A stretch of DNA of 64,000 nucleotides. It comes from Symmachiella dynata. GTDB lineage: Bacteria; Planctomycetota; Planctomycetia; Planctomycetales; Planctomycetaceae. This document shows positions 38,076-48,254 of the stretch, piece after piece. The stretch's first letter is position 1, and every line of letters starts with the position of its first letter. A program made the translations under genes and the position numbers. Location of the stretch: positions 5,191,001-5,255,000 of the forward strand of contig NZ_CP036276.1 of NCBI RefSeq assembly GCF_007747995.1, read 5' to 3'. Under the pieces are notes generated by a model, which saw only the letters and a program-made list of their open reading frames with translations, did not search any database and had not been told where the DNA came from.

Positions 38076-39554
38076 TTACGCCAACTTCAAAACATCCTCG
38101 AAGCGATTCAGCGCTTCGTCGATCACCTCGTCCGTATCGGCCAACGACGTATACAGCCGGCTCCCGGCCAAGGTGATCAAACCGTGCGCGCAATACGCCG
38201 CGCCGAATTCTTCCATCGACCGTTTGCGCGACTCCGCTTCCCGGACCAGCTTTATCAATTTGAACGGATTCCGGGCGTCCATCAGCATCACGCCGGATGT
38301 CTGCAAGTGGACGATCGATCCCTGGTTGTAGGCGACATACGGCAGTCCCAAGCGGTCGATGATTTCCGTCAAACCCGCGCACAGTCGATCCCCGGCGCGG
38401 CCGGCGTGCTGCGCGGCTTGAGTTTTTTCCATCTCGAGGATCGAATAATAGCCGGCGACACATGACAGCGGATTGGCCGAGAGTGTTCCGCCAACGAGTA
38501 CCTTTTTTTGACTGCCGCCCAGCCCCCCGGCGAGGTTCATCATGATATCGCGCTGTCCGCCCACGCCTCCTGACATGGGATATCCACCGGTCAGACATTT
38601 GCCAAACACGGTCAGATCGGGCCGCACGTCGAAGTAACCTTGCGCGCCCGAAAGCCCCGTGCGAAACCCGGTGACGACCTCGTCAAAAATAAGCAGCACC
38701 TCAAATTCGTCGCACAATGTCCGCAGCTCGCCGTTGAATTCCGCAGTGACCGGCCGCGTGCCGCTCTCGGGGCCAAACGGCTCGACAATCACCGCCGCTG
38801 TTCCGCCTCGCAATCGATTGAGTTGCAGACGTCTGCGCAGCGCATGGAGGTCGTGCGGAAAACCCTCCTGAATCCGCGCCGCCGCCGACCGCGGAATGCC
38901 CGCCGCATCCATCCGCCCTGTGCCCGGCACGCGAATTCCATACACCATTTGGTCCGACCATCCGTGGTATCCGCCCCCCATTTTGACAATCCACTTCCGG
39001 CCGGTATGCGCACGCGCCAAACGAATGGCGGCCATCACCGCTTCGGTCCCCGAACCGAGCATGCGAAACATCTCGACCGACGGAACATGCCGACAAACCA
39101 ACTCGGCCAGTTTGACTTCATACTCGTGCAACAGGCCGGTCACTGGACCGCATTCGGCCAGCACGGCTTGAACGCGTTCGCGAACCGGCCGATAATTCGC
39201 CCCTAGCAGCGTCGCTCCACCCGCCTGCAAAAAATCGATGTAGCGATTGCCATCCAGGTCGCTCAGGTACGCCCCATCGGCGGCACGGATGGCTAAGGGG
39301 TGTGGATAGTTGAACGCCAAGTTGTGTTGCACGCCACCGGGAATGACATGCTCTGCCGCTGTAGCCACCAATTTCGATTGCCGGCAGTGCGTGTCAAAAT
39401 ATGACAACACCTGCGACATATTCTCAGGGCGAATCGGACGTATCGGCTGCTTAAGCAACGCGTCCAACCGCGCCAGGACATCCGCGGTATCGCACCAACG
39501 GGAGATCGAAAACTCCGACACAAATTGATCAGTCGTGGATGCCACAGTTGTCAT
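38076..39554 (-). CDS. Glutamate-1-semialdehyde aminomutase-like class III aminotransferase
   Basis: A 492-residue PLP enzyme. The start at 39554 is fixed by GGGGGAG eight bases upstream. Class III features: LGSGTEAVMAAIRLAR, GGGYHGWSD, LLIFDEVVTGFR (Asp291) and Lys319 in LTVFGKCLTGGYP. It is closest in pattern to HemL and related aminotransferases, but an N-terminal extension of about 60 residues (SISRWCDTADVLARLDAL) is not part of HemL. No heme genes are adjacent, so a role in another 2-amino/keto conversion is as likely as tetrapyrrole synthesis. It is divergent from the PfkB kinase. Confidence 0.82.
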   Translation of the reverse strand: MTTVASTTDQFVSEFSISRWCDTADVLARLDALLKQPIRPIRPENMSQVLSYFDTHCRQSKLVATAAEHVIPGGVQHNLAFNYPHPLAIRAADGAYLSDLDGNRYIDFLQAGGATLLGANYRPVRERVQAVLAECGPVTGLLHEYEVKLAELVCRHVPSVEMFRMLGSGTEAVMAAIRLARAHTGRKWIVKMGGGYHGWSDQMVYGIRVPGTGRMDAAGIPRSAAARIQEGFPHDLHALRRRLQLNRLRGGTAAVIVEPFGPESGTRPVTAEFNGELRTLCDEFEVLLIFDEVVTGFRTGLSGAQGYFDVRPDLTVFGKCLTGGYPMSGGVGGQRDIMMNLAGGLGGSQKKVLVGGTLSANPLSCVAGYYSILEMEKTQAAQHAGRAGDRLCAGLTEIIDRLGLPYVAYNQGSIVHLQTSGVMLMDARNPFKLIKLVREAESRKRSMEEFGAAYCAHGLITLAGSRLYTSLADTDEVIDEALNRFEDVLKLA

Positions 39555-39803
39555 GCGAAATTCTCCCCCTGGACATTCGCCAATCGTCCCGGTCGGCGGC
39601 AGTCCCAGCGCGTCTGCTTGTGAACATCTTCCCACCTATTCAGTTTTAACGAAATCTAGAAAACGTCGCTATGGGAGGAGACTCGGCCAGACTGTGAGTC
39701 TCAACAGCGCGATCGCACACCGCAAGGCGAACTCCATCGCTGAGCGCCCTTGCAGATATTGCCCGCGAACCGCAACCGTATGCATCCACAAACGCCCGGC
39801 GTT

Positions 39804-39812
39804 TGCTACAAT
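39804..39812 (+). promoter_or_regulatory. Candidate extended -10 promoter (TGCTACAAT)
   Basis: TGC-TACAAT matches TGnTAnAAT and lies 69 bases upstream of the PfkB kinase start at 39882. The 327-base region 39555-39881 between the divergent aminotransferase and kinase genes contains nothing else that I recognise. Confidence 0.45.
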
Positions 39813-39881
39813 GCCCCTTCCATTCGGTCAACGACCACAAATCAAAACCATCAGATAAACATTCGCAGGAAGCTAAACGGA

Positions 39882-40865
39882 ATGACTTACGACGTGTACG
39901 GCGTGGGGAACGCCTTGTTGGATATTCAAGCTCGGGTCTCTGACGAGACTTTGGTCAAGCTGAACTACGCCAAGGGAATCATGACCCTCGTCGACGATGC
40001 CACGCAGGCCGACGTGTTGGGAGAACTGGACGGGCATCCTGTCAATCGCTGCGCGGGCGGATCAGCGGCCAATACGATTATCGGTATCGCCGACCTGGGT
40101 GGGACTGCTGCCTATGCCGGCAAAGTGGGCGCCGACGCTTTGGGAGAGTATTGCCTGGCTGATATGCGAAAAATGGGTGTGGCCATCGAAGTTCCTCCTG
40201 CCGACGGCCAAACCGGCACCTGCGTGATTCTGATCACCGAAGACGCCCAGCGGACCATGCTCACCAGTCTGGGCGTTTCGTCCACGCTGGGTCCGGACGA
40301 CATCGACGAAGCGGAGATCCGCAAAGCGAATTACGTGTACGTCGAAGGGTATCTGTTCACCGGCGAATCGACGCGGGCGGCGGCCATGAAGACGATTGAG
40401 TTGGCCAAAGCCAACGACGTAAAAGTCGCGTTTACCGTGTCGGACCCGTTTTTGATCAACTTGTTCAAAGATGATTTCTGGAAATTGATCGAGGGGCCAG
40501 TCGATTTATTGTTCTGCAATCTTGACGAAGCCCGCAGCTTGACTGGCAAAGCGGATGCGATCGACTGTGCCCAGGAAATTCACCAGCATGCGGAGAATGT
40601 CGCACTCACGCTAGGTGGAGACGGTTCGCTGTTGATGCATGACGGAAAGGCGATCCCCATCGAAGGGGTTGAGGTCGATGCGATCGACACGACCGGAGCG
40701 GGTGACATGTACGCCGCCGGATTATTGTATGGCATCAACAACGGCATGACTTGGAAACAAGCCGGCCACCTGGCCTCACACGCCGCCGGCCGCATCGTCT
40801 CACAACTCGGCGCACGCCTGGAACGACGATTCACGAAAGAAGAAATTGCCCAGTTCATGTCTTAG
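39882..40865 (+). CDS. PfkB-family carbohydrate/adenosine kinase
   Basis: A 327-residue kinase; the start at 39882 has AGGAAG upstream. The N-terminal motif is [18 protein letters not shown] (PfkB signature 1) and the C-terminal signature 2 is [16 protein letters not shown] with the catalytic Asp. The pattern [12 protein letters not shown] is shared with adenosine kinase-like and ribokinase-like proteins. It phosphorylates a sugar or nucleoside using ATP in the cytosol; the substrate is not decidable here. Stands alone with its own candidate extended -10. Confidence 0.9.
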   Translation: MTYDVYGVGNALLDIQARVSDETLVKLNYAKGIMTLVDDATQADVLGELDGHPVNRCAGGSAANTIIGIADLGGTAAYAGKVGADALGEYCLADMRKMGVAIEVPPADGQTGTCVILITEDAQRTMLTSLGVSSTLGPDDIDEAEIRKANYVYVEGYLFTGESTRAAAMKTIELAKANDVKVAFTVSDPFLINLFKDDFWKLIEGPVDLLFCNLDEARSLTGKADAIDCAQEIHQHAENVALTLGGDGSLLMHDGKAIPIEGVEVDAIDTTGAGDMYAAGLLYGINNGMTWKQAGHLASHAAGRIVSQLGARLERRFTKEEIAQFMS

Positions 40866-41077
40866 CTTGAAATAAGAGCCACAGATAAACACGGATGAGA
40901 CACGGATAAAAGAAAGATCCAAAGTCCAGGATAAGATCACATCCCAAACCGACGGCTTGCCGTCGTGCACGGCGCGGCAGACATCAAGACGGCGCTTCTC
41001 CAAAAGAGCGCCGCATATTTTTTGATTTCGATTCAATCGACAATAGACGCTCATCGATCTTTTAGGAGTCACACCCC

Positions 41078-41968
41078 ATGCCGTTCAACCATTCACGACC
41101 TTTCACTGCGATTCTATCCGCTTGCTTGGTGATGACGTTCATGCCGGGTGCCGTACGTGCGGAGGAAGCGGCGGAGACGGAGAAAACCAAACTCCTGCTG
41201 TCAGCCGGCGAGGTCAAACAGCTGATCGACGCAGCTGATCAATCGGCGGTCATTCTGTTGGATATCCAAGACCGTGACGCTTTTTCCAAGGCGCATCTCC
41301 CCGGCGCTCGCTGGATCGACGTCGCAGAGTGGAAAGCCGCGGCAATGGCTGATAGCGGCGACGGCTTGACGAATCGGCAGCGTTGGATCGAGTTGGGGAG
41401 CGAACTGGGATTGGCACGCGACGGGCGAATCGTTGTTTATGGCGGCGCGCTTCCTAATGCTGCGCGGGTGTGGTGGTTACTCAAGTATCTCGGTTGTCAG
41501 CACGTGAGCTTGCTAAATGGGGGCATCGATTTTTGGCAGAAACAGGACTTGCCCGTTACCCATAAGCCGATCGATTTCAAAACATCCAAATTCCAGCCGA
41601 CGTTTCAAAAACATCGCCTTGCCCGCATCGACAACGTCAAGCAGGCGGTCCAGGACGGAAGCTTATTTGTCTTCGACACCCGCAGCAAAGCCGAATTCGC
41701 AGCCGGTCGCGTGCCCGGTGCGGCGCATTTGGAATGGGTTCGCTTGCTGACCGACGATGGAACCTTTAAGTCCGCTGCAGAATTGCGACGCATGTTTCAA
41801 GCGCTCAATCTGAAACCCCAGCACACAGCGGTGACCTATTGCCGTAGCGGTGGTCGGGCTTCGGTCGAGGCCTTTGCGCTGGAGTTGGCAGGCTACGAAA
41901 ACGTGCAGAACTACTTTTGCAGTTGGCAGGAGTACAGCAGCGATGCGGAGGCACCGGTGGAGAAGTGA
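41078..41968 (+). CDS. Secreted tandem-rhodanese sulfurtransferase
   Basis: A 296-residue protein with a signal peptide (residues about 1-28, ending VRAEE) and AGGAG upstream. Two rhodanese domains are visible: an N-terminal non-catalytic one (LLDIQDRDAFSKAHLPGA) and a C-terminal catalytic one with Cys255 in VTYCRSGGRAS. The active-site loop CRSGGR fits thiosulfate rather than 3-mercaptopyruvate sulfurtransferases (which have CGSGVT). Likely periplasmic sulfur transfer or detoxification. Confidence 0.87.
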   Translation: MPFNHSRPFTAILSACLVMTFMPGAVRAEEAAETEKTKLLLSAGEVKQLIDAADQSAVILLDIQDRDAFSKAHLPGARWIDVAEWKAAAMADSGDGLTNRQRWIELGSELGLARDGRIVVYGGALPNAARVWWLLKYLGCQHVSLLNGGIDFWQKQDLPVTHKPIDFKTSKFQPTFQKHRLARIDNVKQAVQDGSLFVFDTRSKAEFAAGRVPGAAHLEWVRLLTDDGTFKSAAELRRMFQALNLKPQHTAVTYCRSGGRASVEAFALELAGYENVQNYFCSWQEYSSDAEAPVEK

Positions 41969-41992
41969 GGACCGTCGGCCGTCCGCCGCGAG

Positions 41993-44893
41993 CTATTCAT
42001 TTTCACCGTCACGAGAACGCGAGAGTGTGGGCAACTCGTCGAGACGCGCGCCGGCTTGGCTTCCGGTGGCGGTTCCGCTGGATGCGCGATTGGTAATCGT
42101 CGGATCAAGCCGCACGTTGTTGGGAGTCAGCATTGAGGCGGGCATATCGCGCCAACTTTTCTGCTGCCGTTCTTCCCAATAAATGAGTTCGTTGTAGGCA
42201 TCGACCTCATTGACGGTTCGCCATTTCTGCCAGTCTTCAAAATCCAGCGTATCCAGGCCCTCATCGGTCGAGTCGGATTCGATTTGCCAAAAATCGGAGA
42301 AAAGGTCGTAGAAGTTGTACTTGCCGGACCATTGAATCAAATCACGAAAATCGTTCACCGGTGCGCGGCCGGACATTTCGACCAGCGGGCAATTTTCAAA
42401 ACTGCTAATGATATTGTTTGTGGCGGTGACTTGCACGGGAATCAACTTGTGCGGCACGGTATCGCTGGACATGACCACCAAGCTGTGACTCAACAGCACC
42501 GTACAGTGCTTGAGCGTAAAATCGACATACTCATCATCATCGGGTTCATACATCCCGCCTAAAACACGCACGACGGTTCCGTTTGGCCAGAGCGCCAACA
42601 GCGTATTCTCAATGGTGAACTGCGATCCGGTCTGTTGATGGACCGTTAAAAAATCGCACCCGCCGCGAAACACACATCGAGAAATCATCACCTGCAAGGG
42701 CTTCAATGTGCCGTTGTCAGGCATGGGCATATCGCTGAAATTCGTGCGGGAGGAGAGATCGAACACCGCAATTTGGCGATGGCGATCGCGGTTTTCCACC
42801 GTGACGGTGACCCCCTCCATCTGCACCGACTCGGGTTGCTCTAACGAAAAAATCGCCCAACGATCCGACGGGAACCCTTCGTTGATCGTCAATAACAAAT
42901 TGACATTGGCCATCTCTAAGGCGCCGCCGACGACGTTGATAAAATGATTGCGGTAGTCTGCGAGCGGACTCTGCGACGGGGCCAATTCCAGCGTCGGTCT
43001 AAAACCGAAACCCGCGCGAATCGTGATGCGTTTGCCTTCAATCCGAATCGGCGTCCGCTCTCGGCGAATGCCGTTGTACCGCAGCTCAATTTTGCCGCCA
43101 TCCACCGCATCAGTACAGGCCGCTTCTAAGGAGCGATACTCGCGATTCTCAGCGCCATCAATCCCTAACACGATGAAGGGACGGTCTGCTATCGGCTCAG
43201 CGGTCACTGTTCGCGCCCGAGGTTGCTGCATCCGATTCCCAATTTCATCCGGCGTGGGTTGCGCAACGGGTTCGGCGGTCTCGATTGGCAGCGGCGGTAA
43301 CAAAGCAGTCACATAGCTACCGTTGCCTTCGGGTCCCAGACGAAATTGTTCATTTTCCGACGGGCCGATGACAAACCTGCTGGGCAAATCTTGGTTGGTG
43401 CGCGTTGCGGGAGGAATTTTTGGATCGGTTGAACGCGTCTCCGCGACAGCCGGAGTTCGCTCGTCATCGAGAGAATGCGGTGTTTCGTCTCCCTTGCCAG
43501 CACTGCCTGGGACAGTTGCCTCCAAGTCGGGGTTTTGGTTTTTAGTAACTATGACCTCACGCTGTGGAGCACTTGGCAATTTAGCGATTTCAGTATCGGA
43601 AGCCTTCGCACCAGTTCCATTGTCGGCCTGTTCGGTTGTGGAATCGGCTGGTGAAATGCTTTCAGGACCATCCGCAACTCGACCTGGCAGAAAACTCGCG
43701 ACCGTTACCAGGATAATTAATGCGGCAAATGTCGACATCCAGGGCAGATGACGTTCCCAAAATGGTGCCGACAACGGTCGGGAGGACATCCAGACCAATC
43801 CTTCGGGGTTCAGACTCCGCAGTCCCATTGCCCCAGCGACCAACATCAAATCCCGCAACAATTCGTCCGCCGTCTGGTACCGCCGCTTGGGGTCACTGGC
43901 CATCATTTTGCGGACAACCGCCGCCAAATCATCGGAGACGTACGGATTTTTAGCGGCCGGATCGGGCGCATCTTTGCCTTGGTGGTCCAGTAATTTTTGC
44001 AGCATCGTGCCGCCGGGATACGGCGCTTGGCCCGTGAGCATGTGGTACAACGTGCACCCCAGCGAATAGATGTCGCTACGAACGTCGACTGCGCGTGGGT
44101 CCTTGGCCTGCTCCGGCGAAATATAATCGAACGTGCCCAAGGTCGTCCCGGCAACCGTTAGGTCGGCACTGGCCTCGCGGTTTTCATTGCGGGCCAGCCC
44201 CATGTCGACCAATTTGGCCCGGCCTTTGGGGGTAATGATAATATTCGAGGGTTTGATATCGCGGTGCACCACGCCCCGTTCCGAAGTGTGCACCAATGCC
44301 GAGGCCACTTGTAACGTGTAGTTCAACGCATCGTCGACCGGCAACCGCCCCTGCTTAGAAATCATCTCGGCAATATTGATGCCAGTGACGAATTCAAAAG
44401 CAATAAAGTGCAGCCCCTTGTCTTCGCCCACGTAATACGCGCGGGCAATATTGTCATGATCGAGTTGTGCAGCCGCTTGTGCCTCGTTTTGAAATCGACG
44501 GACGGCCGCTGGGTTGAGAGTTTGACGCGGAGGCATCACCTTCAGCGCGACGCTGCGACCCATACGGATGTCCCGCGCGCGAAACACCGCTCCCATCCCT
44601 CCGGAGCGAATTCTCTCTTCAATAACAAAGTGGTCCAGTTCCACACCAATCGGACTGGCATCGACCGATTCGTTGTCATTGGCTGTGGGAAACAGATGAT
44701 GCCATGCCGACGGATCAGTGACCGGAGTCGACGCCGCGGCTGCCGCCTGCACAGGTGGTGCATAATCAGGCCGTCCCTCGGGATTGACGACCGTTTCCGG
44801 TCCAGTCACCGGCGCCCCCCCGCTCGCCTCAGCGAACGAACTGCTCGGAGTCGATTCGCTCCGCGAGTCGGGTTGGTCAATCGGAAGGTTCAT
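41993..44893 (-). CDS. Membrane Ser/Thr protein kinase with beta-helix-like ectodomain
   Basis: A 966-residue protein. Residues 1-85 are a low-complexity linker. The kinase domain (about 88-350) has the Gly loop RSGGMGAVF, Lys118 (VALKVM), HRDIKPSN (Asp212, Lys214), DMG in place of DFG, and SPEQAKDPRAVDVRSDIYSLG. One membrane segment follows near residue 400 (FAALIILVTVASFLPG). The remaining 550 residues are extracytoplasmic, Pro/Thr/Gln-rich first and then beta-rich with repeated segments (ITIRAGFGF, VNLLLTI, VTVENRDRH), suggesting a right-handed beta-helix like the DUF1565/pectate-lyase fold. Planctomycetes have many such receptor-like kinases. The ligand is unknown. Confidence 0.88.
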   Translation of the reverse strand: MNLPIDQPDSRSESTPSSSFAEASGGAPVTGPETVVNPEGRPDYAPPVQAAAAASTPVTDPSAWHHLFPTANDNESVDASPIGVELDHFVIEERIRSGGMGAVFRARDIRMGRSVALKVMPPRQTLNPAAVRRFQNEAQAAAQLDHDNIARAYYVGEDKGLHFIAFEFVTGINIAEMISKQGRLPVDDALNYTLQVASALVHTSERGVVHRDIKPSNIIITPKGRAKLVDMGLARNENREASADLTVAGTTLGTFDYISPEQAKDPRAVDVRSDIYSLGCTLYHMLTGQAPYPGGTMLQKLLDHQGKDAPDPAAKNPYVSDDLAAVVRKMMASDPKRRYQTADELLRDLMLVAGAMGLRSLNPEGLVWMSSRPLSAPFWERHLPWMSTFAALIILVTVASFLPGRVADGPESISPADSTTEQADNGTGAKASDTEIAKLPSAPQREVIVTKNQNPDLEATVPGSAGKGDETPHSLDDERTPAVAETRSTDPKIPPATRTNQDLPSRFVIGPSENEQFRLGPEGNGSYVTALLPPLPIETAEPVAQPTPDEIGNRMQQPRARTVTAEPIADRPFIVLGIDGAENREYRSLEAACTDAVDGGKIELRYNGIRRERTPIRIEGKRITIRAGFGFRPTLELAPSQSPLADYRNHFINVVGGALEMANVNLLLTINEGFPSDRWAIFSLEQPESVQMEGVTVTVENRDRHRQIAVFDLSSRTNFSDMPMPDNGTLKPLQVMISRCVFRGGCDFLTVHQQTGSQFTIENTLLALWPNGTVVRVLGGMYEPDDDEYVDFTLKHCTVLLSHSLVVMSSDTVPHKLIPVQVTATNNIISSFENCPLVEMSGRAPVNDFRDLIQWSGKYNFYDLFSDFWQIESDSTDEGLDTLDFEDWQKWRTVNEVDAYNELIYWEERQQKSWRDMPASMLTPNNVRLDPTITNRASSGTATGSQAGARLDELPTLSRSRDGENE

Positions 44894-45181
44894 GAACTTT
44901 AAGTACGAAGAAAATTTATTGTTTGACGGAAGCTTTTAAAATCCGCTTCAAAGCAACTCGCTGTCAGACCGCACCTTTGCTGCAATGCTTCGTGGTCAAC
45001 CCAGGCGTGAGAGAAGTCGCACGTCGCGCACATTCCAACAGCCGAATCGCCAGATGTCACCTCTGAGACAGCGGGCCCTCGCCGTCAAATTCGACGTTCA
45101 CACATTGTTTTTTCAATGGAAGGACTATTGCAAAGCCGCGGTGCTCATCTTGTCATGGTCGATGCTGCTCGGGAATATTGT
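44894..45181. other. 288-base non-coding stretch upstream of the kinase gene
   Basis: Should hold the promoter of the kinase gene. It is AT-richer than its surroundings (45100-45180). No structured element was recognised. Confidence 0.4.
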
Positions 45182-45646
45182 TTATGAGCCAAGTTCACGG
45201 GCGACATCGACGTCAATCGCCTTGAGGCAGTCGTCAAGTAGCCGGCTTTGTTCGTGCGTGAAGTCGTCGCTGGAGATGACATTTGCCGCATAGTTTCTCA
45301 CGCGCAAATTGGTCACGTCCTCCTGTTGTCCCTGTGCATCGGGATTGGGACGTACCAGACGTTCCAAGTCGTTCACTTTGGGGAGAAATCCCCGTTCGAT
45401 ATGATCCATAATGGCCCGCGTTGTCTGGTCAGCTTGTTTAAACTTATCGACAAGTGTCAAATGTTCGATGGGTCGATTTGCCACGCGCTCACTCCAGATT
45501 TTTTGAGGGCCGATTTTGTCTATCTCATTAGACACGTTTCCCATATTCCAGGTCAAGATGGGTCTGTGAAGTTGCGATTCGATTGAGAAAAACTCTGTCG
45601 ATTTTGTGCTAAAAATAAGGGTCAGTCCGCCCATGAAGACCAGCAC
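45182..45646 (-). CDS. Small exported hypothetical protein
   Basis: A 154-residue open frame. The first codon is GTG at 45646, with an ATG at 45634 (MGGLTLIFSTK) as an alternative. The N-terminal 15 residues are hydrophobic (MLVFMGGLTLIF), possibly a signal or anchor. The rest is charged and helical (QADQTTRAIMDHIERG, DDFTHEQSRLLDDCL). I do not recognise a family. Base composition is lower in GC than the neighbours. No clear Shine-Dalgarno sequence. It might be a real accessory gene or a chance frame; the helical pattern favours real. Confidence 0.4.
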   Translation of the reverse strand: MLVFMGGLTLIFSTKSTEFFSIESQLHRPILTWNMGNVSNEIDKIGPQKIWSERVANRPIEHLTLVDKFKQADQTTRAIMDHIERGFLPKVNDLERLVRPNPDAQGQQEDVTNLRVRNYAANVISSDDFTHEQSRLLDDCLKAIDVDVARELGS

Positions 45647-45814
45647 CCTGCCTGCCGGTCGACAGTTTTGAGATAGCTGGACTCTTCTAAGTTCCTTGCT
45701 CCAATTTGCATTGTGGAATTCGACAGCCTAAAACGGACCTTACAAATTACGGCAGATGTGCGGCAAGCAGTGCCGGGCAGGACAACTCAAAGTGCAAACG
45801 GCGCTGGGTAATTT

Positions 45815-46525
45815 ATGAAGATTCTTGTCGTTTCCGATATTCACGCCAATTGGCCCGCTCTCCAGGCGATTGAAGAATCATTCGATGCTTGTCTATTTTT
45901 GGGAGATTTGGTGGACTATGGCACGGACCCGCTCCCTTGCATCGACTGGGTGCAAAAAAATGCGACGCTTGCCGTGCGCGGCAATCATGACCACGCGGTC
46001 GCACAGCGCGTCGCCGTGCGCGGTGGGTCGCCGTTTCGCAGACTAACAGCCGCCACGCGTCAGGCCCAATACAACGCCATCACCCCCGATAAAATGCGGT
46101 ACCTTTCCCGTTTGCCGGTGACTGCGTCGCAAACAATCGACGGACTTAAATTTCATCTGGTGCATGCGACTCCGCGTGATCCACTGGACGAATACCTGTA
46201 CGAAGATCCCGAAGGCTGGTCTGCTCGCCTGAAGCACGTCGATGCCGATTTTGTCTGCGTCGGTCACACGCATCAACAGTTTCACATCAAACTCGATGGA
46301 GTTGAGATTCTTAACCCCGGCAGCGTTGGTCAACCCCGCGACGGCGACCCACGTGCTGCTTATGCGGTGATTGAGAATGGAAAAGTCGAATTGCGACGCG
46401 TGGCATACGATATCGACGCCAGCTTAGAACAGATGCGCAGCGCAGGGGTGGAGAGTTGGGTGCTGCAGATGGCTGAAGCCGTGTTACGCACCGGCGGTCG
46501 TTCGCGCGGCGAACATCCCGAGTGA
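45815..46525 (+). CDS. Calcineurin-like metallophosphoesterase (YfcE/MJ0936 type)
   Basis: A 236-residue cytosolic phosphoesterase. Metal-binding motifs in order: VVSDIHAN (D-x-H), LGDLVDYG (GD), RGNHDH (GNHD), LVHATPRD and VGHTHQQF (GHxH). It is the size of class III YfcE-like or MJ0936-like phosphodiesterases. It starts with MKILVVSDIH with little leader. No operon partner. The substrate is unknown; such enzymes act on phosphodiesters including cyclic nucleotides, but the assignment cannot be made from sequence. Confidence 0.88.
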   Translation: MKILVVSDIHANWPALQAIEESFDACLFLGDLVDYGTDPLPCIDWVQKNATLAVRGNHDHAVAQRVAVRGGSPFRRLTAATRQAQYNAITPDKMRYLSRLPVTASQTIDGLKFHLVHATPRDPLDEYLYEDPEGWSARLKHVDADFVCVGHTHQQFHIKLDGVEILNPGSVGQPRDGDPRAAYAVIENGKVELRRVAYDIDASLEQMRSAGVESWVLQMAEAVLRTGGRSRGEHPE

Positions 46526-46581
46526 CCCGCGTCCTCGCTGAAATCAGAGCCGAAGAACTTACTCCATTCTGTGGGCCATTC

Positions 46582-47085
46582 TTACAATGAACGCCGCGGC
46601 GGTTCCGTTGTGGGAACGTCGTCGTATTTCGTGTCGTAACTCAATGCCACCAAGACCCATTCCCGGGTCGCATCATCACGATGAAACGTCAGCCGCCAGA
46701 TGACGGGAAAACGCCGACAATGCAGGACGTAGACCGCACGAATGATCGAACCCCCGATTGGCTCGAGTTGCAATTTTTCGCTGCGTAGAAATTTGCCAAA
46801 CTGTTGTTCGGATTGATCGATTTGAATTTTTAGTTGCGCAAGTTTCTCGCCATCCTGCTCCAGCGGGCTCCCTTCCAGCAAATCGTTGACTGCTTCATCG
46901 GTGCGCCCGTTGACCAATCCTCGCAAGAAGATCGACACCCGCGAACCAATCTCGGAGACGTCATCATCCAACGGGGTTCCCGGCGGGGGTTGGAAATTGT
47001 ACATCTCGGCTGTGATATGAGGCTGAATGGCAAAACCCAGGCAAATCGCCACCAAGATCAACGCAAAAAGATAACGGCCCTGCAT
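46582..47085 (-). CDS. Membrane-anchored hypothetical protein
   Basis: A 167-residue protein with an N-terminal membrane segment (YLFALILVAICLGFAI) and a beta-rich C-terminal part (RFPVIWRLTFHRDDATREWVLVALSYDT) like DUF3887/NTF2-type folds. The ATG at 47085 follows GTGAGAG nine bases upstream; a GTG at 47100 would add five residues. No family name can be given. Its ORF is convergent with the phosphoesterase. Confidence 0.6.
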   Translation of the reverse strand: MQGRYLFALILVAICLGFAIQPHITAEMYNFQPPPGTPLDDDVSEIGSRVSIFLRGLVNGRTDEAVNDLLEGSPLEQDGEKLAQLKIQIDQSEQQFGKFLRSEKLQLEPIGGSIIRAVYVLHCRRFPVIWRLTFHRDDATREWVLVALSYDTKYDDVPTTEPPRRSL

Positions 47086-47191
47086 CGGATTGACTCTCAC
47101 CCATCAGAGAATTGAGAACATTTTGCGACAGCACCATCTGCCGGTTGCCTAACGCCACATTAGTCGGTTTGTGACCAAAATTGTAGTGCGG

Positions 47192-47229
47192 ATGGAGGCG
47201 TGAGGCGTGAGGAGACAGGCTTGAGGGTC
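47192..47229. repeat. GAGGCTTGAG-type repeat module, copy 3
   Basis: Close match to 11586-11622, and followed within about 15 bases by the long heptamer array. The same order (module, GGCA, heptamers) occurs at 2911-2982. Confidence 0.65.
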
Positions 47230-47243
47230 GGCAAAACAAAGCC

Positions 47244-47327
<84 letters not shown>

Positions 47328-47330
47328 GAC

Positions 47331-48254
47331 TCACCGCACAGACCTCTCCAACCCAACAGTCAACGGCGTCCGTGAAATTTCCTGCCAATGGCGAATATCG
47401 ATTTCATAGGGGCCATCGGGCTTTTCGAAGTTTCCAAAGTGTTTCAAGTATTTACGAAGCCGTTGGATCTTTTGTTCAGCATCCGGTTCGCCGGGACGCG
47501 CTTCGGCCGGCGCGCAACCCCACATGATTCGGGAACCGCCGCGCGAAATCAATTCGAAAGCAGGTGTGCTGTCGGAGAGACCGGGGCGGCAATGGATTTT
47601 TTCCAGTTGAAATTCTTCCCAAGAGGACTCAAGCAGTGTTGCTAAATCAGCAGCGCCGTTGACTGCTGGATCCCCCCAATTCGTCCCTTCCGGTCCTTGG
47701 GGAGTCGATACGACTCCTTCCACCAATGGGTACCGCTGGGCATCGCTGACCGTAAAGTCAGCGGGAGGGAGTAAGGTGCCGTCGGGGTCAATTGGATAGA
47801 CTCCGCGGGCAACTTCGACCATGGCAATAGGGCGACGATATTTCAAATCCGCCACAATCCGTCCCGGCGCCTGTTTCGAAACACGGGAAACTTCCGCGAC
47901 CCAGGGGTGGCGCTGTAGCGCATCGTGTACGCGTTGAGTGACCGACTCATCCAACAGTGACATCTGCTCCGGCATGTCGGATCGCTCGAACGCCTGCTGG
48001 ACAAAATTCGGCGGAACCATCCGTGGCGGCGACGTCACCTCCACGGTCGTTGCATTGACGATGTATTCATCACGTTCCGCCAGATCCGGCAGCCAGCCGA
48101 CGGTGATTCGTATGACTATTGCCGTCACGATCGCAGCGGCAAGAACCAGTAAGCGTCCGGGTTGAAACAATCCTTTCACCAACGCAGATCCCCATCCGGA
48201 GTCCGGCGACGGTTTGGACCGGGTCCGCGTTTTGGTTCGTGACTTCTTCGCCAT
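47331..48254 (-). CDS. FtsQ-like cell-division protein (POTRA)
   Basis: A 307-residue bitopic protein: a cytoplasmic Lys/Arg-rich tail ([14 protein letters not shown]), a membrane segment ([20 protein letters not shown], about 33-53), then a POTRA/FtsQ-type domain with [18 protein letters not shown] and [12 protein letters not shown], as in FtsQ/DivIB. The start at 48254 is taken because the frame upstream has no ribosome site. In other bacteria FtsQ links FtsB/FtsL to the divisome. Planctomycetes typically lack FtsZ, so a divisome role is uncertain. It is not in a dcw cluster; no mur or fts genes adjoin it. The 273 bases upstream (48255-48527) look like a frameshifted membrane-protein remnant. 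Confidence 0.75.
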   Translation of the reverse strand: MAKKSRTKTRTRSKPSPDSGWGSALVKGLFQPGRLLVLAAAIVTAIVIRITVGWLPDLAERDEYIVNATTVEVTSPPRMVPPNFVQQAFERSDMPEQMSLLDESVTQRVHDALQRHPWVAEVSRVSKQAPGRIVADLKYRRPIAMVEVARGVYPIDPDGTLLPPADFTVSDAQRYPLVEGVVSTPQGPEGTNWGDPAVNGAADLATLLESSWEEFQLEKIHCRPGLSDSTPAFELISRGGSRIMWGCAPAEARPGEPDAEQKIQRLRKYLKHFGNFEKPDGPYEIDIRHWQEISRTPLTVGLERSVR

